Notes: generated by a model not told the origin, from the sequence alone. A stretch of DNA of 64,000 nucleotides from Pseudoalteromonas shioyasakiensis (GCF_024518675.1 NZ_JANIGL010000001.1:744001-808000), one strand, 5' to 3'; shown: positions 35,057 to 42,654, counted from the stretch's first letter. Program-made: numbers and translations.

Positions 35057-35320
35057 CTAGCTTTTGTTTTTTTTCATTTTGATGAGACCAATCAAAGAAG
35101 ATATTACACAGATAGCTAAAAATGAAACGAATACAGTAACTAGGAAAAAAGGATCAAGGTGTCCAGCGTACAAGTATGCTGAGAGCTGAAAAAGTAAGGT
35201 TCCAATTAACCCAGAAATAACAATAGCGACGAAATACTGCTTTATTAACAAATGTGAAGCGATAGAAGAAATTGTCGCGATAGTGACCAACACAAAAATT
35301 CCAATTATTCCTTCATTCAT
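35057..35320 (-). CDS. Cassette gene: small membrane protein, unknown
   Basis: An 87-residue, three-helix membrane protein (about residues 5-23, 27-50 and 56-78) with a lysine-rich end. It has no recognised family. An AAAGGAT ribosome site precedes the ATG, and its attC follows the stop. Confidence 0.65.
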   Translation of the reverse strand: MNEGIIGIFVLVTIATISSIASHLLIKQYFVAIVISGLIGTLLFQLSAYLYAGHLDPFFLVTVFVSFLAICVISSLIGLIKMKKNKS

Positions 35321-35400
35321 TTAAATATCCTTTGTAGTACACTTTGCTCACTGGAAATTCAAACATAGCGAATAATTTACCGTGTGAAGTAATTTATAAT

Positions 35401-35994
35401 ATGCCATCATACAATCACCTATCAACTAAAGAAAGCTGCGTAATGAATAAGGGAAATCACAAAAAAGGCGAGATAGAGATAACAAAAGAAATTATAGAGT
35501 TCAAGAATGAATACGCAACACTATACAATGATGATGTTATCTTTCCTTCTGGGGATCATGGCAAGTATCTTCGTTTTGTTTGGAATGCTCCATATGGAGT
35601 TATGATATTCGCTAAAGATTTAGCTGGAAAACTGCTACTTGTAAAAAATTTTAGGCATGAAAATAGGTGTTGGTCTTGGGAAATACCAAAAGGGTTTGGT
35701 GAAAAAGAATTATCCCCATTAGACTGCAGTAAAAAAGAACTTTTCGAAGAAACAGGTTGTATAGGTAATAACTGGGAGCTATATAAAACGATTACAGAAA
35801 AGCAATCCAATACTTACCTATTCAACGTAGAAGTTGATTCTCTACCATCAGTCATGAACCAAGAGAATAAAGAAGCTATCTCTGAAGTACGCTTCTTTGA
35901 AACCCATGAGTTAAAAGAACTATTATTAAGTAAAGAAATCATCGATCCTATGACTATGTTTTTTATTGCTCAGAATTTATCTAATGATGTATAA
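35401..35994 (+). CDS. NUDIX hydrolase-like protein with degenerate Nudix box
   Basis: A protein of about 197 residues with the NUDIX fold of the ADP-ribose pyrophosphatase type (GVMIFAKDLAGKLLLVKNFR, then WSWEIPKGFG). The box reads GFGEKELSPLDCSKKELFEETG. The EExxG end is kept, but the first glutamate is shifted by one residue and the RE pair is KE, so activity is open to doubt. It is the only gene of the array on the plus strand, and its 3' end overlaps the convergent 431-residue gene by 25 bp. Possible starts are a TTG at 35344 and ATGs at 35401 and 35443; none has a decisive ribosome site. Confidence 0.75.
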   Translation: MPSYNHLSTKESCVMNKGNHKKGEIEITKEIIEFKNEYATLYNDDVIFPSGDHGKYLRFVWNAPYGVMIFAKDLAGKLLLVKNFRHENRCWSWEIPKGFGEKELSPLDCSKKELFEETGCIGNNWELYKTITEKQSNTYLFNVEVDSLPSVMNQENKEAISEVRFFETHELKELLLSKEIIDPMTMFFIAQNLSNDV

Positions 35995-37265
35995 ATGGTT
36001 TCATTTACATCATCCTTAGAAAAGTGCTGTGCTTTGATTTTATCATTGTCTGCAGAGTTCTCTATGGTTGTTTGTAATTTGTATTTCTCTCGGATCATTT
36101 TTTGTTCTGTCATTGTCGATTGACGATCGATAATCTCGCTGACAAAAAAATTAGCTATAGAAAGCGCTCCCCCAGCAACAGCATCAGTTAGCGCAAGGCC
36201 AAGAGCAAAAACGCCGCTTTCTTGTGAAATCTTTCGCATCGGCTGTAAATATCTTTTACCTTTAAACTGCTTAGATGTCTTCAAACCCAGATGGCGTTTT
36301 ATTATGTATTGATCTATGAGGTTTTGATATGCAATGAGTGCATCTAATGTATTTTCAAGTGAATTTTCGCTTGATACTCCGTAATTAATTTTTTTCTGAT
36401 ATTCTTTAAATTCCAAGCTATCTCTAAGAAATAAAATATCCTCTGGCATTAACTTTGATAATGCTTGCTCATAACTGCTTAAATTTAAATTCGTTGCTAT
36501 TTCAATTGATGATTTTTTCTCAATTACTTGTGGCTTTTTAGGGTAAGCTAACTCGAAACTGCTTTGATGAAGAGGAGAATATATAGGGTTAGTATTAAGT
36601 ACTTTAGAGATACCCGTCACATATGGTGCATCAGAAAATTTAATTATATCATCCCTATGTTTGGTCCATATATCATGCTTACCAATTTTACGTAAATCAG
36701 ACTCAAAATTTTTATGCAAAAAAATTCTACCTAGACCTTGATCACGCTCAGACTCGATTAACAACCGATCTATCAGCATTCGTTGAATATCACTCCCAAA
36801 CACTTGCTTGGCATTTTCACCGTTAAATATATTGAATATATTTTCTGTATAATTTTCTCTTAAAGATGAATATGTATAAGGTATAATTTCACAACTCTCA
36901 TTAACGAAGTCTAAATCAGCATCTAAAAGAAATTGTTGTTGTTCCATATTACATTTCTTTTCTGTTTGAAAAGCATCTCTAACTTGAGTTAGCCTGTCGC
37001 AATTATATGTACCTAGTGGATCCCGAACAGCAATGGATAAGAGATCTTTTGAGATAAGTTGTTTAAACTCTGTACTTTCATTAATTAGAGTTCGAAAGTT
37101 TACACAATTAACCGCTTGAGCGTCAGAAATCATTAATTTTTCATTAAACAGTAAACCATGTTTAAAGTGAGCTTCAAAAGAACTTTTATAAGACAAATTT
37201 TTCGCAATGGGGAGCTCAGTATCAGCTAGCATCCAATACGCACGGTTTAATCTTTTTTCTTTCAT
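35970..37265 (-). CDS. Cassette gene: 431-residue orphan protein
   Basis: I do not recognise this protein. It is mainly soluble and helical, rich in charged residues, and carries one glycine/alanine-rich hydrophobic segment at about residues 350-372 (FALGLALTDAVAGGALSIAN), then a charged tail of about 55 residues. No catalytic motif is evident. An AAGGATGGAAT ribosome site precedes the ATG, 30 bp from the end of the upstream attC. AT content is higher than in the flanking sugar loci. The layout, a long soluble part with a late hydrophobic segment, resembles the 486-residue protein at 39703, though I see no sequence similarity. A phage-defence or effector role is possible but unsupported. Confidence 0.7.
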   Translation of the reverse strand: MKEKRLNRAYWMLADTELPIAKNLSYKSSFEAHFKHGLLFNEKLMISDAQAVNCVNFRTLINESTEFKQLISKDLLSIAVRDPLGTYNCDRLTQVRDAFQTEKKCNMEQQQFLLDADLDFVNESCEIIPYTYSSLRENYTENIFNIFNGENAKQVFGSDIQRMLIDRLLIESERDQGLGRIFLHKNFESDLRKIGKHDIWTKHRDDIIKFSDAPYVTGISKVLNTNPIYSPLHQSSFELAYPKKPQVIEKKSSIEIATNLNLSSYEQALSKLMPEDILFLRDSLEFKEYQKKINYGVSSENSLENTLDALIAYQNLIDQYIIKRHLGLKTSKQFKGKRYLQPMRKISQESGVFALGLALTDAVAGGALSIANFFVSEIIDRQSTMTEQKMIREKYKLQTTIENSADNDKIKAQHFSKDDVNETIYTSLDKF

Positions 37266-37297
37266 ATTCCATCCTTAGCTTGAAAAGTACGGGCATA

Positions 37298-37390
37298 AAA
37301 CGCCCTTGTTTATGGGCAAAACATAGTTGGCTAAAATGTTTAGGAAACCAAGCACAGTCAATAGTGCTTGTCCTTATTTAACAGTTTATT
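37298..37390 (-). other. VCR-like attC site, partly degenerate
   Basis: Minus-strand end GGGCGTTTTATG and centre TTTTAGCCAA match the VCR-like sites at 39277 and 41904, which share the plus-strand core TTGGCTAAA. The left arm (GGACAAGCAC...TGCTTGG) pairs only in part. It lies between the stop of the 104-residue gene and the next start. Confidence 0.6.
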
Positions 37391-37398
37391 ATATACAT

Positions 37399-37713
37399 TT
37401 AATCAACAACTGTTGTAAATTTATGTTCACAAGATACGACCGCTGCGCATAAACCACTAAAAGCTAAAATGCAAAAAGAGGAAACTATTCCCCATACCGA
37501 AATCATAATTGCCGGTCCGCTACTTCTCGAAATTGTCATAGTAGCACCGTTGGCAAGTTCTGTAGTTCCACCTGGGCCAGCAAATGTAAGAAAAAGACCT
37601 ATCAAAACACTGCTTATTGCTAAAACGTAACTTATAACACCAAGAGCGCGCGAGACGAAGAGTAAACTACTAAGGTTTTTAGTTTTTATTTTTGAATATG
37701 GATAAAATTTCAT
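37399..37713 (-). CDS. Cassette gene: two-helix membrane protein, unknown
   Basis: A 104-residue protein with two long hydrophobic segments (about residues 22-45 and 70-95) joined by a glycine/threonine-rich loop (GPGGTTELANGATMTISRSS). It has no recognised family. The ribosome site AAAGGAATAAT is directly before the ATG. Confidence 0.65.
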   Translation of the reverse strand: MKFYPYSKIKTKNLSSLLFVSRALGVISYVLAISSVLIGLFLTFAGPGGTTELANGATMTISRSSGPAIMISVWGIVSSFCILAFSGLCAAVVSCEHKFTTVVD

Positions 37714-37737
37714 ATTATTCCTTTAATTTAAAATTGA

Positions 37738-37793
37738 TTATAACGATTGCATTCATTGGGTTATCTGCTGAATGCTTTGTAATATGCACTTTA
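37738..37793 (-). other. Short attC-like site after the beta-lactamase-like gene
   Basis: About 56 bp between the stop of the hydrolase gene and the next ATG. There is an inner perfect stem GCATTC / GAATGC (37749-37754 and 37770-37775), and CGTTATAA lies at the right end. The left core is not canonical. Confidence 0.5.
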
Positions 37794-38897
37794 ATTGTGC
37801 TTTTGTTTAACAGTAGAAAGGATAAGGCTATCAATTTCGTTATTCACAGCGCCAATGCTACTATTATTTAATATTACATAACCAAAGTTTAGGTCAGTAA
37901 TAGAACGTGATAGCGAGACCCAACCTCTATTGAAACCAGCAAACCCGAGACTATTATTTTCTGCGTCGACAACATAGCTCATACTCCAGCGCCCGTTAGT
38001 ATTCAAAGCTGGCTTTATCATCAATTCAATTAGTTTTTCTGGCAATATATTTACACCATTATAATGCCCCTCGTTGTCGCGCAATACTGCCATATTGAAG
38101 CGGGCTAAATCTATAGGCGTTGTGTGTAAACCTGCTGCTGCTTTTTCATTAAAGTACACCATACCTGTAACTTTGCCAGTTTCGTCGTAAGGTGTTGCCG
38201 ATTTATTCATTACTTTTTTAGTAATGTTGAAAGTAGAATCTCTCATATTTAGCGGTTCGAACACGTTTTGCTGGATATAGTCTTCAAATGCCATGCCTGA
38301 TACATCTTCAATTAAAAGTTGTACCACTGAATACCCACCACCAGAATAAGACCACTTTGTATCGGGCTCATGGATAAGTTCAACGAGTCCAGCACCATTG
38401 TTATCACCATTTAGTGAATCAACAATAGATGATAACTTTTCGCGAGAGTCCCATCCAACATATGGACCCAGTGACAAACCTGAAGTGTGAGATAGGATAT
38501 TTCTTAACGTTACTTTTTTTACGTTAAACTTAGAATTAGGAACTTGCCATCGTTTGAGATATTGATTAATTGGCGCATCTAAATCAACTTTACCTTGGGC
38601 TACAAGTTGCATTGCTCCCCACGCAGTAATTAGCTTAGAGATAGAACCTACGTTAAACATTGTGCTTGGGGTAATTTCTGCTTCAGTTGCTATGTCGGCA
38701 AAACCATAGGAGCGAAATTCAATGATTCTATTTCCATTGACAAAAGCAAGTGCGACACCAGGGGCATTGTATTTATCTAAAATCTTAGGAACACCATCTT
38801 GCAAGCGCCTTGTGAGCTCTGACACATCAGTAACTTCATCGGCAGCAACAAAACTGGCTAAAACGATTGCAGGTATTATCAATATAGATTTAATCAT
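37791..38897 (-). CDS. Cassette gene: serine beta-lactamase-like hydrolase, exported
   Basis: A 368-residue protein of the beta-lactamase class C/esterase EstB/PBP-like family. A signal peptide (residues 1-19) sends it to the periplasm. The SxxK motif is S85-ISK88 in FNVGSISKLI. The second motif is YSG (in KWSYSGGGYSVVQ) rather than YxN, as in many esterase-type members, and no clear KTG triad is visible, so it is unlikely to be a true beta-lactamase. An AAGGAAAGTC ribosome site precedes the ATG. It is a likely cassette passenger between the attC-like sites at 37738 and 38911. Confidence 0.85.
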   Translation of the reverse strand: MIKSILIIPAIVLASFVAADEVTDVSELTRRLQDGVPKILDKYNAPGVALAFVNGNRIIEFRSYGFADIATEAEITPSTMFNVGSISKLITAWGAMQLVAQGKVDLDAPINQYLKRWQVPNSKFNVKKVTLRNILSHTSGLSLGPYVGWDSREKLSSIVDSLNGDNNGAGLVELIHEPDTKWSYSGGGYSVVQLLIEDVSGMAFEDYIQQNVFEPLNMRDSTFNITKKVMNKSATPYDETGKVTGMVYFNEKAAAGLHTTPIDLARFNMAVLRDNEGHYNGVNILPEKLIELMIKPALNTNGRWSMSYVVDAENNSLGFAGFNRGWVSLSRSITDLNFGYVILNNSSIGAVNNEIDSLILSTVKQKHN

Positions 38898-38910
38898 GAC
38901 TTTCCTTATG

Positions 38911-39000
38911 CGTATCGCCCGCCGTAAGCGGACGAAAAAATTGGCTATAATCGTGCAACGAAGCGAAACTCAGCCAACTATTTGAGTTCCGGATTTACAG
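38911..39000 (-). other. VCR-like attC site, degenerate
   Basis: The minus-strand right part (TATAGCCAA...TCCGCTTACGGCGGGCG) resembles the end of Vibrio cholerae repeats. A TTGGCT / AGCCAA stem lies at 38941-38946 and 38972-38977. The terminal core reads GCGATA instead of GCGTTA, and the left arm is weak. Confidence 0.55.
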
Positions 39001-39046
39001 CCTTTTTGAGTGTTCGACTCAGCAATTTTTTGCTTCAAAAACTCTA

Positions 39047-39256
39047 TTAACAAGCCACCCTAGACATTGAAAAGATCAAAGCCAACAGACTCAAAACCAT
39101 CCCCAGCTTTTCAACAACCTTACCGAGGTTATTGTTCAAAAAGCTAAACTCATTTTACAGGTTATAAATTAGCTGACTGAACCGAAGATCTGCATCGTCT
39201 TCTCACAAGGAGTAAATCAAACCAAGTAATTCATCTAATCTTTCGGGATCACGCAA
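39047..39256 (-). pseudogene. Decayed small cassette gene with two in-frame stops
   Basis: In one minus-strand frame I read LRDPERLDELLGLIYSL, then TGA, EDDADLRFSQLIYNL, then TAA, then NEFSFLNNNLGKVVEKL and 18 more residues to a final TAA. The RDPER...W...DLRFxQLI...Q pattern resembles small conserved proteins common in integron cassettes. The first stop falls where that pattern has tryptophan (TGG to TGA) and the second where glutamine is expected (CAA to TAA). GGAGAAAG, a good ribosome site, lies just before the TTG at 39256. The gene sits between two attC-like sites. The family comparison is from memory. Confidence 0.6.
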
Positions 39257-39276
39257 CTTCTTTCTCCTGAAATACT

Positions 39277-39372
39277 GACCCCAGATAAGAGGCTGATAAT
39301 AGTTTGCTAAAATGTGAAGCGAAGCGGAACCGAGCAAACTGTTATTAGTCCCGTTACTTAATGCGCTTGTTA
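39277..39372 (-). other. VCR-like attC site of the 71-residue protein cassette
   Basis: About 96 bp. The minus strand starts TAACAAGCGC and has arms GGGACTAATAACAGTTTGCT and AGCAAACTATTATCAGCC that pair almost throughout. It is strongly similar to the site at 41904-42000. The right end reads GGGGTCAG, so the final core seems lost. The TAA of the preceding gene is part of the first core. Confidence 0.7.
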
Positions 39373-39585
39373 GTAAGTTTGAACACGATAACTATTTGTC
39401 ATCTTTTTTAGAGTCTTCTTTTTTTGCATACTAACCCCTATAGCAATACCTAACGCTATTCCAACGGCCAACCCCACACCTATATTACCCATTGAAGTTC
39501 CAATAGCTAAGCCGACACCAACACCAAGAGCTATGCCAGCACCAACTTTATTTGATTTAGTTTTGTCTTTTTTATCTGATGACAT
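39370..39585 (-). CDS. Cassette gene: glycine-zipper small membrane protein
   Basis: A 71-residue protein with a lysine-rich start (MSSDKKDKTKSNK) and a repetitive glycine-zipper stretch from about 17 to 52 (GAGIALGVGVGLAIGTSMGN, then GLAVGIALGIAIGVS), ending in a basic tail. It looks like a membrane-inserting helical hairpin of unknown role. The ribosome site GGAGTTAT precedes the ATG, and the gene begins 46 bp after the attC at 39631. Confidence 0.72.
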   Translation of the reverse strand: MSSDKKDKTKSNKVGAGIALGVGVGLAIGTSMGNIGVGLAVGIALGIAIGVSMQKKKTLKKMTNSYRVQTY

Positions 39586-39630
39586 TTTATAACTCCAGAG
39601 TGTGAATTAAGCTCAGTACTTTTAAAACTG

Positions 39631-39698
39631 ACTAACGCCGCGCTCTGCGGAAATTTATGAGCGTCAGCGAGTAAATTTTCCGTAGCAGCGCCTTGTTA
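39631..39698 (-). other. Canonical short attC site of the 486-residue protein cassette
   Basis: A textbook 68-bp attC. The minus strand is bounded by TAAC and GTTA. The outer arm GCGCTGCT pairs with AGAGCGC leaving one extra-helical G, and the inner arm CGGAAAATTTA pairs with TAAATTTCCG leaving one extra-helical A. The loop is about 14 nt. It begins 4 bp after the stop of the preceding gene. Confidence 0.85.
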
Positions 39699-39702
39699 TA
39701 TT

Positions 39703-41163
39703 TCACTTTCCTTTTGCTCGCGAGATGACACCCATCATGGAGTGAGAAAACTGGCCAGCTTCAGCTTTTTCGCCGAGCTTATCTGATATATATTTACTTG
39801 CAGCTGCGGCTCCACCAAGGGGAAGTAACGCACCTAAGAAAGGAGCTAAAACTGGGAACATTGTTACACCTAATGTACCACCAGCAATTAAAGCTGTGTA
39901 TTTATGCTTTGCTTGATATTTATCATTAAATAATGAAACTTGCTTCTCATGTTTCGATATTGCCCTTTCAATATGGGAGCACACTTCGGCAGCAACATAC
40001 CCTAAATCTTCGAGCTTAGCATTAGGTAAGCTGTTAACTAAATCTCTTAACTCTCGCCTAAACTCAACATTTTCATCTGTCTTTCTCAATGCCACGAGTT
40101 GCGAATCTTCAATATTAGCTAAATAATCAAGTCTTTTAGATGTAAGAGACTGTAAAATTGCTGATGTAGATGGGTCAAATGACGCAACTTCACTAGTAGA
40201 TACATTCTTCATGTTTGCAATAAGCTGGTAATAATGCGCCTGCGCATTAACACACAGAAACGGATGACTCCTAAGTTCATCTGAATTTTCTAGTAAATGA
40301 TAATTTGGCATAATACGTTCAAAGATCGCATTAGTTACAACACTTGCATCACCATTCGAAAACAACTCATTACACCAATCTTCTGACCTCCACTGCCTCA
40401 TTTCAGCTTTGTAATTTTCTAATTCTACTTTCACAGACTCCCCCGGTTCTGAACCCGGAGAGACAAAAAGTCTTGCCTCTTCTATTTTTTGAAAGTATTT
40501 ATCAGGATGATTTGTAGCGAACTCCATTATATCTTGAGGATGTGCTATGCCTGAATCGACATAATGTGAAAACACATCGGTGATAAGTTGAACACTATTT
40601 TCTTGCGTTTGTGGATCGTGTTCTTCAAGTGATTTCTCAAAGCTTGGAAATACAATAAATGGCGGTAGATCAAACTCATCACCCTTAATGTCAGATAAAT
40701 GCAATATGAAAAAAGCCATTTGAAGGGGTATAACATGATTGAACTGTTCTTCATCACGTTTTTTCTCTAACCACGGCATAATAGGGTCTGGAATTAAAAC
40801 TGTATCGGAATAGAGGAGTGATTTACGTGTAGCATTTAACTGTGTCTGTAAGAAGCGGCTGCTCCCACCCAAGTTAAGTTTGCATGCATCTAATTCCTTG
40901 GCTGCACTAAAAGCTTTTCCACCTTCTTCCGAATAAAGTTTCTTTAATTCTTTTTCGAGAGTTGAAAATGCCACCATAGACTTTTCAGCTCTGCTAGGGT
41001 TTGCTTTTAAAGTAGCAGCCATTCCTTGGATTGATTCAGAGAAACTATCCAATGGTGAAAAGTCACGTGGCAGGCAGCCTGTGACGCTGAGGAAAAACTC
41101 GGTTAAAATCTCAAAATATCTATCTTGATAAATAATTAAATCGTGCAATTCCTGCTGACTCAC
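39703..41163 (-). CDS. Cassette gene: 486-residue orphan protein
   Basis: I do not recognise this protein. About 430 residues are soluble, acidic and helical, with no catalytic motif. At about 433-470 there is a hydrophobic pair, YTALIAGGTLGVTMFPVLAP then FLGALLPLGGAAAASKYISD, and the protein ends in a basic tail. It starts with GTG, supported by a GGAG ribosome site 8 bp upstream. It directly follows the attC-like element at 41183 and is followed by a canonical attC, so it is a complete cassette. A cytoplasmic domain with a C-terminal membrane hairpin is the pattern of some abortive-infection effectors, but this is speculation. Confidence 0.75.
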   Translation of the reverse strand: MSQQELHDLIIYQDRYFEILTEFFLSVTGCLPRDFSPLDSFSESIQGMAATLKANPSRAEKSMVAFSTLEKELKKLYSEEGGKAFSAAKELDACKLNLGGSSRFLQTQLNATRKSLLYSDTVLIPDPIMPWLEKKRDEEQFNHVIPLQMAFFILHLSDIKGDEFDLPPFIVFPSFEKSLEEHDPQTQENSVQLITDVFSHYVDSGIAHPQDIMEFATNHPDKYFQKIEEARLFVSPGSEPGESVKVELENYKAEMRQWRSEDWCNELFSNGDASVVTNAIFERIMPNYHLLENSDELRSHPFLCVNAQAHYYQLIANMKNVSTSEVASFDPSTSAILQSLTSKRLDYLANIEDSQLVALRKTDENVEFRRELRDLVNSLPNAKLEDLGYVAAEVCSHIERAISKHEKQVSLFNDKYQAKHKYTALIAGGTLGVTMFPVLAPFLGALLPLGGAAAASKYISDKLGEKAEAGQFSHSMMGVISRAKGK

Positions 41164-41182
41164 TTAAAGACTCCGTTAAATA

Positions 41183-41270
41183 TAACGAGCCTGTAGATTA
41201 ACTCGTTTTTTAATTTATTTTTATTGATTCATTAACCATAGCCGAGTTCCTATTTTGATTCAATCGGTTA
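41183..41270 (-). other. attC-like site at the end of the second ORF-less cassette
   Basis: About 88 bp, minus strand TAACCGATTGAATC to GGCTCGTTA, with an inner stem AACTCG / CGAGTT. It is homologous to 33455-33539. The next cassette gene starts 20 bp further on. Confidence 0.6.
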
Positions 41271-41903
41271 CTTCGATTTTATATAAAATATAAAAGAGAA
41301 TTTGCTGTTTGCTTTAGTTAGTGTTTTGGAAGGTATGACAGGTGTTTAAGTGGCTTATTTCGAGAGGTAGTAGCTTACCTTTTTTAATGCATCGTGTTTT
41401 CACGTATCAATATTAGCCTTCAAGTTCACCCTCATTTACTTCTCATTCATTTCTCTTTGTGCAAAAGATCTTTAATTGAATTATTCACAAAGAGGTTCAG
41501 AGACGCTGCGCTTAAGAGTAATACAGATTCTAGGCCCAGATATATTCACTCGGTTAAAATACTATTACCTAACAGCCACGCTTATCAACTAACGGTAGAT
41601 TTAGATCACTGGATCTGTAGGCAGTGACTATTTAGCCTCACAAAGTTTAGCGTCATTGAGAGATAGTTGGGCATTCACTTTCGTTTGTCCGCGTAAGGTT
41701 AATTTGTTCAGTGAAATAGATAGGAATGAATTTATTTTGGTAGGATAAGTCGGGCTTGACTCCTTACCTAATGAAAGAGCCATAACAATTTACCGTGGGT
41801 GAATAATACCTATTAGATCACAGTAACCCAGTTGATTAAAGGTTAAAAAGCGAACAGTAATAAATAGTAGGGCAAGTTCCTAAAAAGAGTAACTCTACAG
41901 CCT
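41271..41903. other. ORF-less cassette body, about 630 bp
   Basis: No minus-strand gene lies between the attC candidates at 41904 and 41183. A 77-codon plus-strand frame (41394-41627, GTG start) has no ribosome site and no protein-like pattern, so I do not call it. I see no long repeat or strong hairpin. Confidence 0.45.
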
Positions 41904-42000
41904 CAACGCCCCAACAAGGGGCTGATAATGCTTGGCTAAACTTGTGTAAGGAAGCGGAATTGAGCCAAGCTTTAGTAGTCCCGCCTTAATTGGCTTGTTA
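41904..42000 (-). other. VCR-like attC site of the GNAT cassette
   Basis: A 97-bp element. The minus strand starts TAACAAGCC and ends CAGCCCCTTGTTGGGGCGTTG, close to the Vibrio cholerae repeat end. Arms GGGACTACTAAAGCTTGGCT and AGCCAAGCATTATCAGCCC pair over nearly their whole length. The TAA stop of the GNAT gene is its first core. Confidence 0.8.
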
Positions 42001-42447
42001 TATCTCGACTTTCCTAGTGTAGTGATCAAAGGCTGTTACCTTGTTATAACCACTGCTCTCATAAAGGGATTTAGCCGCAAAATTATCAATAGCTGTTGCA
42101 AGCTTCAAGTTACCAAACCCATTATTTAACGCAAAATCATACGCAGCATCAAGTAAGCCTTTTCCTATACCTGATTTTCGTGCGGTAGAAAGAACAAATA
42201 AATCATTTAAGTAAAGCATTGGTTTCATTGCTACTGATGAAAAGGCTGGGTAGAGTTGAGTAAAGCCAGTAGGTAAATTTTCGGATGATAAAGCGAATAA
42301 AATTATAGAGTCTTTTGACTTTAGTCTACTCTCAATAAACTCTTTAGCTGCGCTGATATCTGATTCTTGTCCGTAAAATTGACGATAAAGATCAAATAGT
42401 TCGGAAACTGAATCAAGATTTTTTATACTAGCTTGGATAATTTTCAC
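41998..42447 (-). CDS. Cassette gene: GNAT-family N-acetyltransferase
   Basis: A 149-residue acetyltransferase of the GNAT superfamily, which transfers acetyl from acetyl-CoA to an amine. The acetyl-CoA loop is ARKSGIGKGLLDAAYDFALN (R/Q-x-x-G-x-G/A type), preceded by the strand LYLNDLFVLSTA and followed by KLATAIDNFAAKSLYESSGY. The frame extends to 42483, but the GTG at 42447 has an AAGGAAGA ribosome site, so I chose it. GNAT genes are common integron passengers. Substrate unknown. A GCTGTTATAT junction at 42460-42469 may be the end of the previous attC or an attI remnant. Confidence 0.85.
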   Translation of the reverse strand: MKIIQASIKNLDSVSELFDLYRQFYGQESDISAAKEFIESRLKSKDSIILFALSSENLPTGFTQLYPAFSSVAMKPMLYLNDLFVLSTARKSGIGKGLLDAAYDFALNNGFGNLKLATAIDNFAAKSLYESSGYNKVTAFDHYTRKVEI

Positions 42448-42654
42448 GAATCTTCCTTGAGAGATATAACAGCGTATTACCAAGAATACCGATAAACACT
42501 TTCTAGTGATTACCCTATTCTACGTAAATACACTTTAAAATTTATAATAGTATTATTAACTTACTAACTTATTAGGAAGATAGCAACAAAAATTAGTTCC
42601 TCTCATAGCGAGAATTTTAGTTACAATGAGCCCAATTGATAAAGCCTTAACGTA

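Larger units (their letters stand above)
32506..42467 (-). mobile_element. Integrase-less integron gene-cassette array (CALIN)
   Basis: About 10 kb of mostly minus-strand small or orphan genes, each preceded by a strong ribosome site and mostly followed by an attC-like element bounded by TAAC and GTTA with internal dyad symmetry. I count eleven candidate sites (32906, 33455, 33877, 34937, 37298, 37738, 38911, 39277, 39631, 41183, 41904). Several gene stop codons fall inside the first TAAC core, as is usual for cassettes. No integron integrase or attI is recognisable in the window. On the reading direction an intI would be expected right of 42.5 kb, where a starch operon sits instead. Ends are approximate. 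Confidence 0.8.

Noticed and set aside
35344..35400. TTG-initiated extension of the NUDIX gene
   Set aside because: Rare start codon with no ribosome site, and it adds residues outside the NUDIX fold.
37791..38897. Antibiotic-resistance beta-lactamase in a cassette
   Set aside because: SxxK is present but YSG replaces YxN and no clear KTG is seen; esterase/PBP-like hydrolase is more likely.
41394..41627. 77-codon plus-strand ORF inside the cassette array
   Set aside because: GTG start without ribosome site, no protein-like pattern, and opposite to the array direction. Kept as ORF-less cassette.
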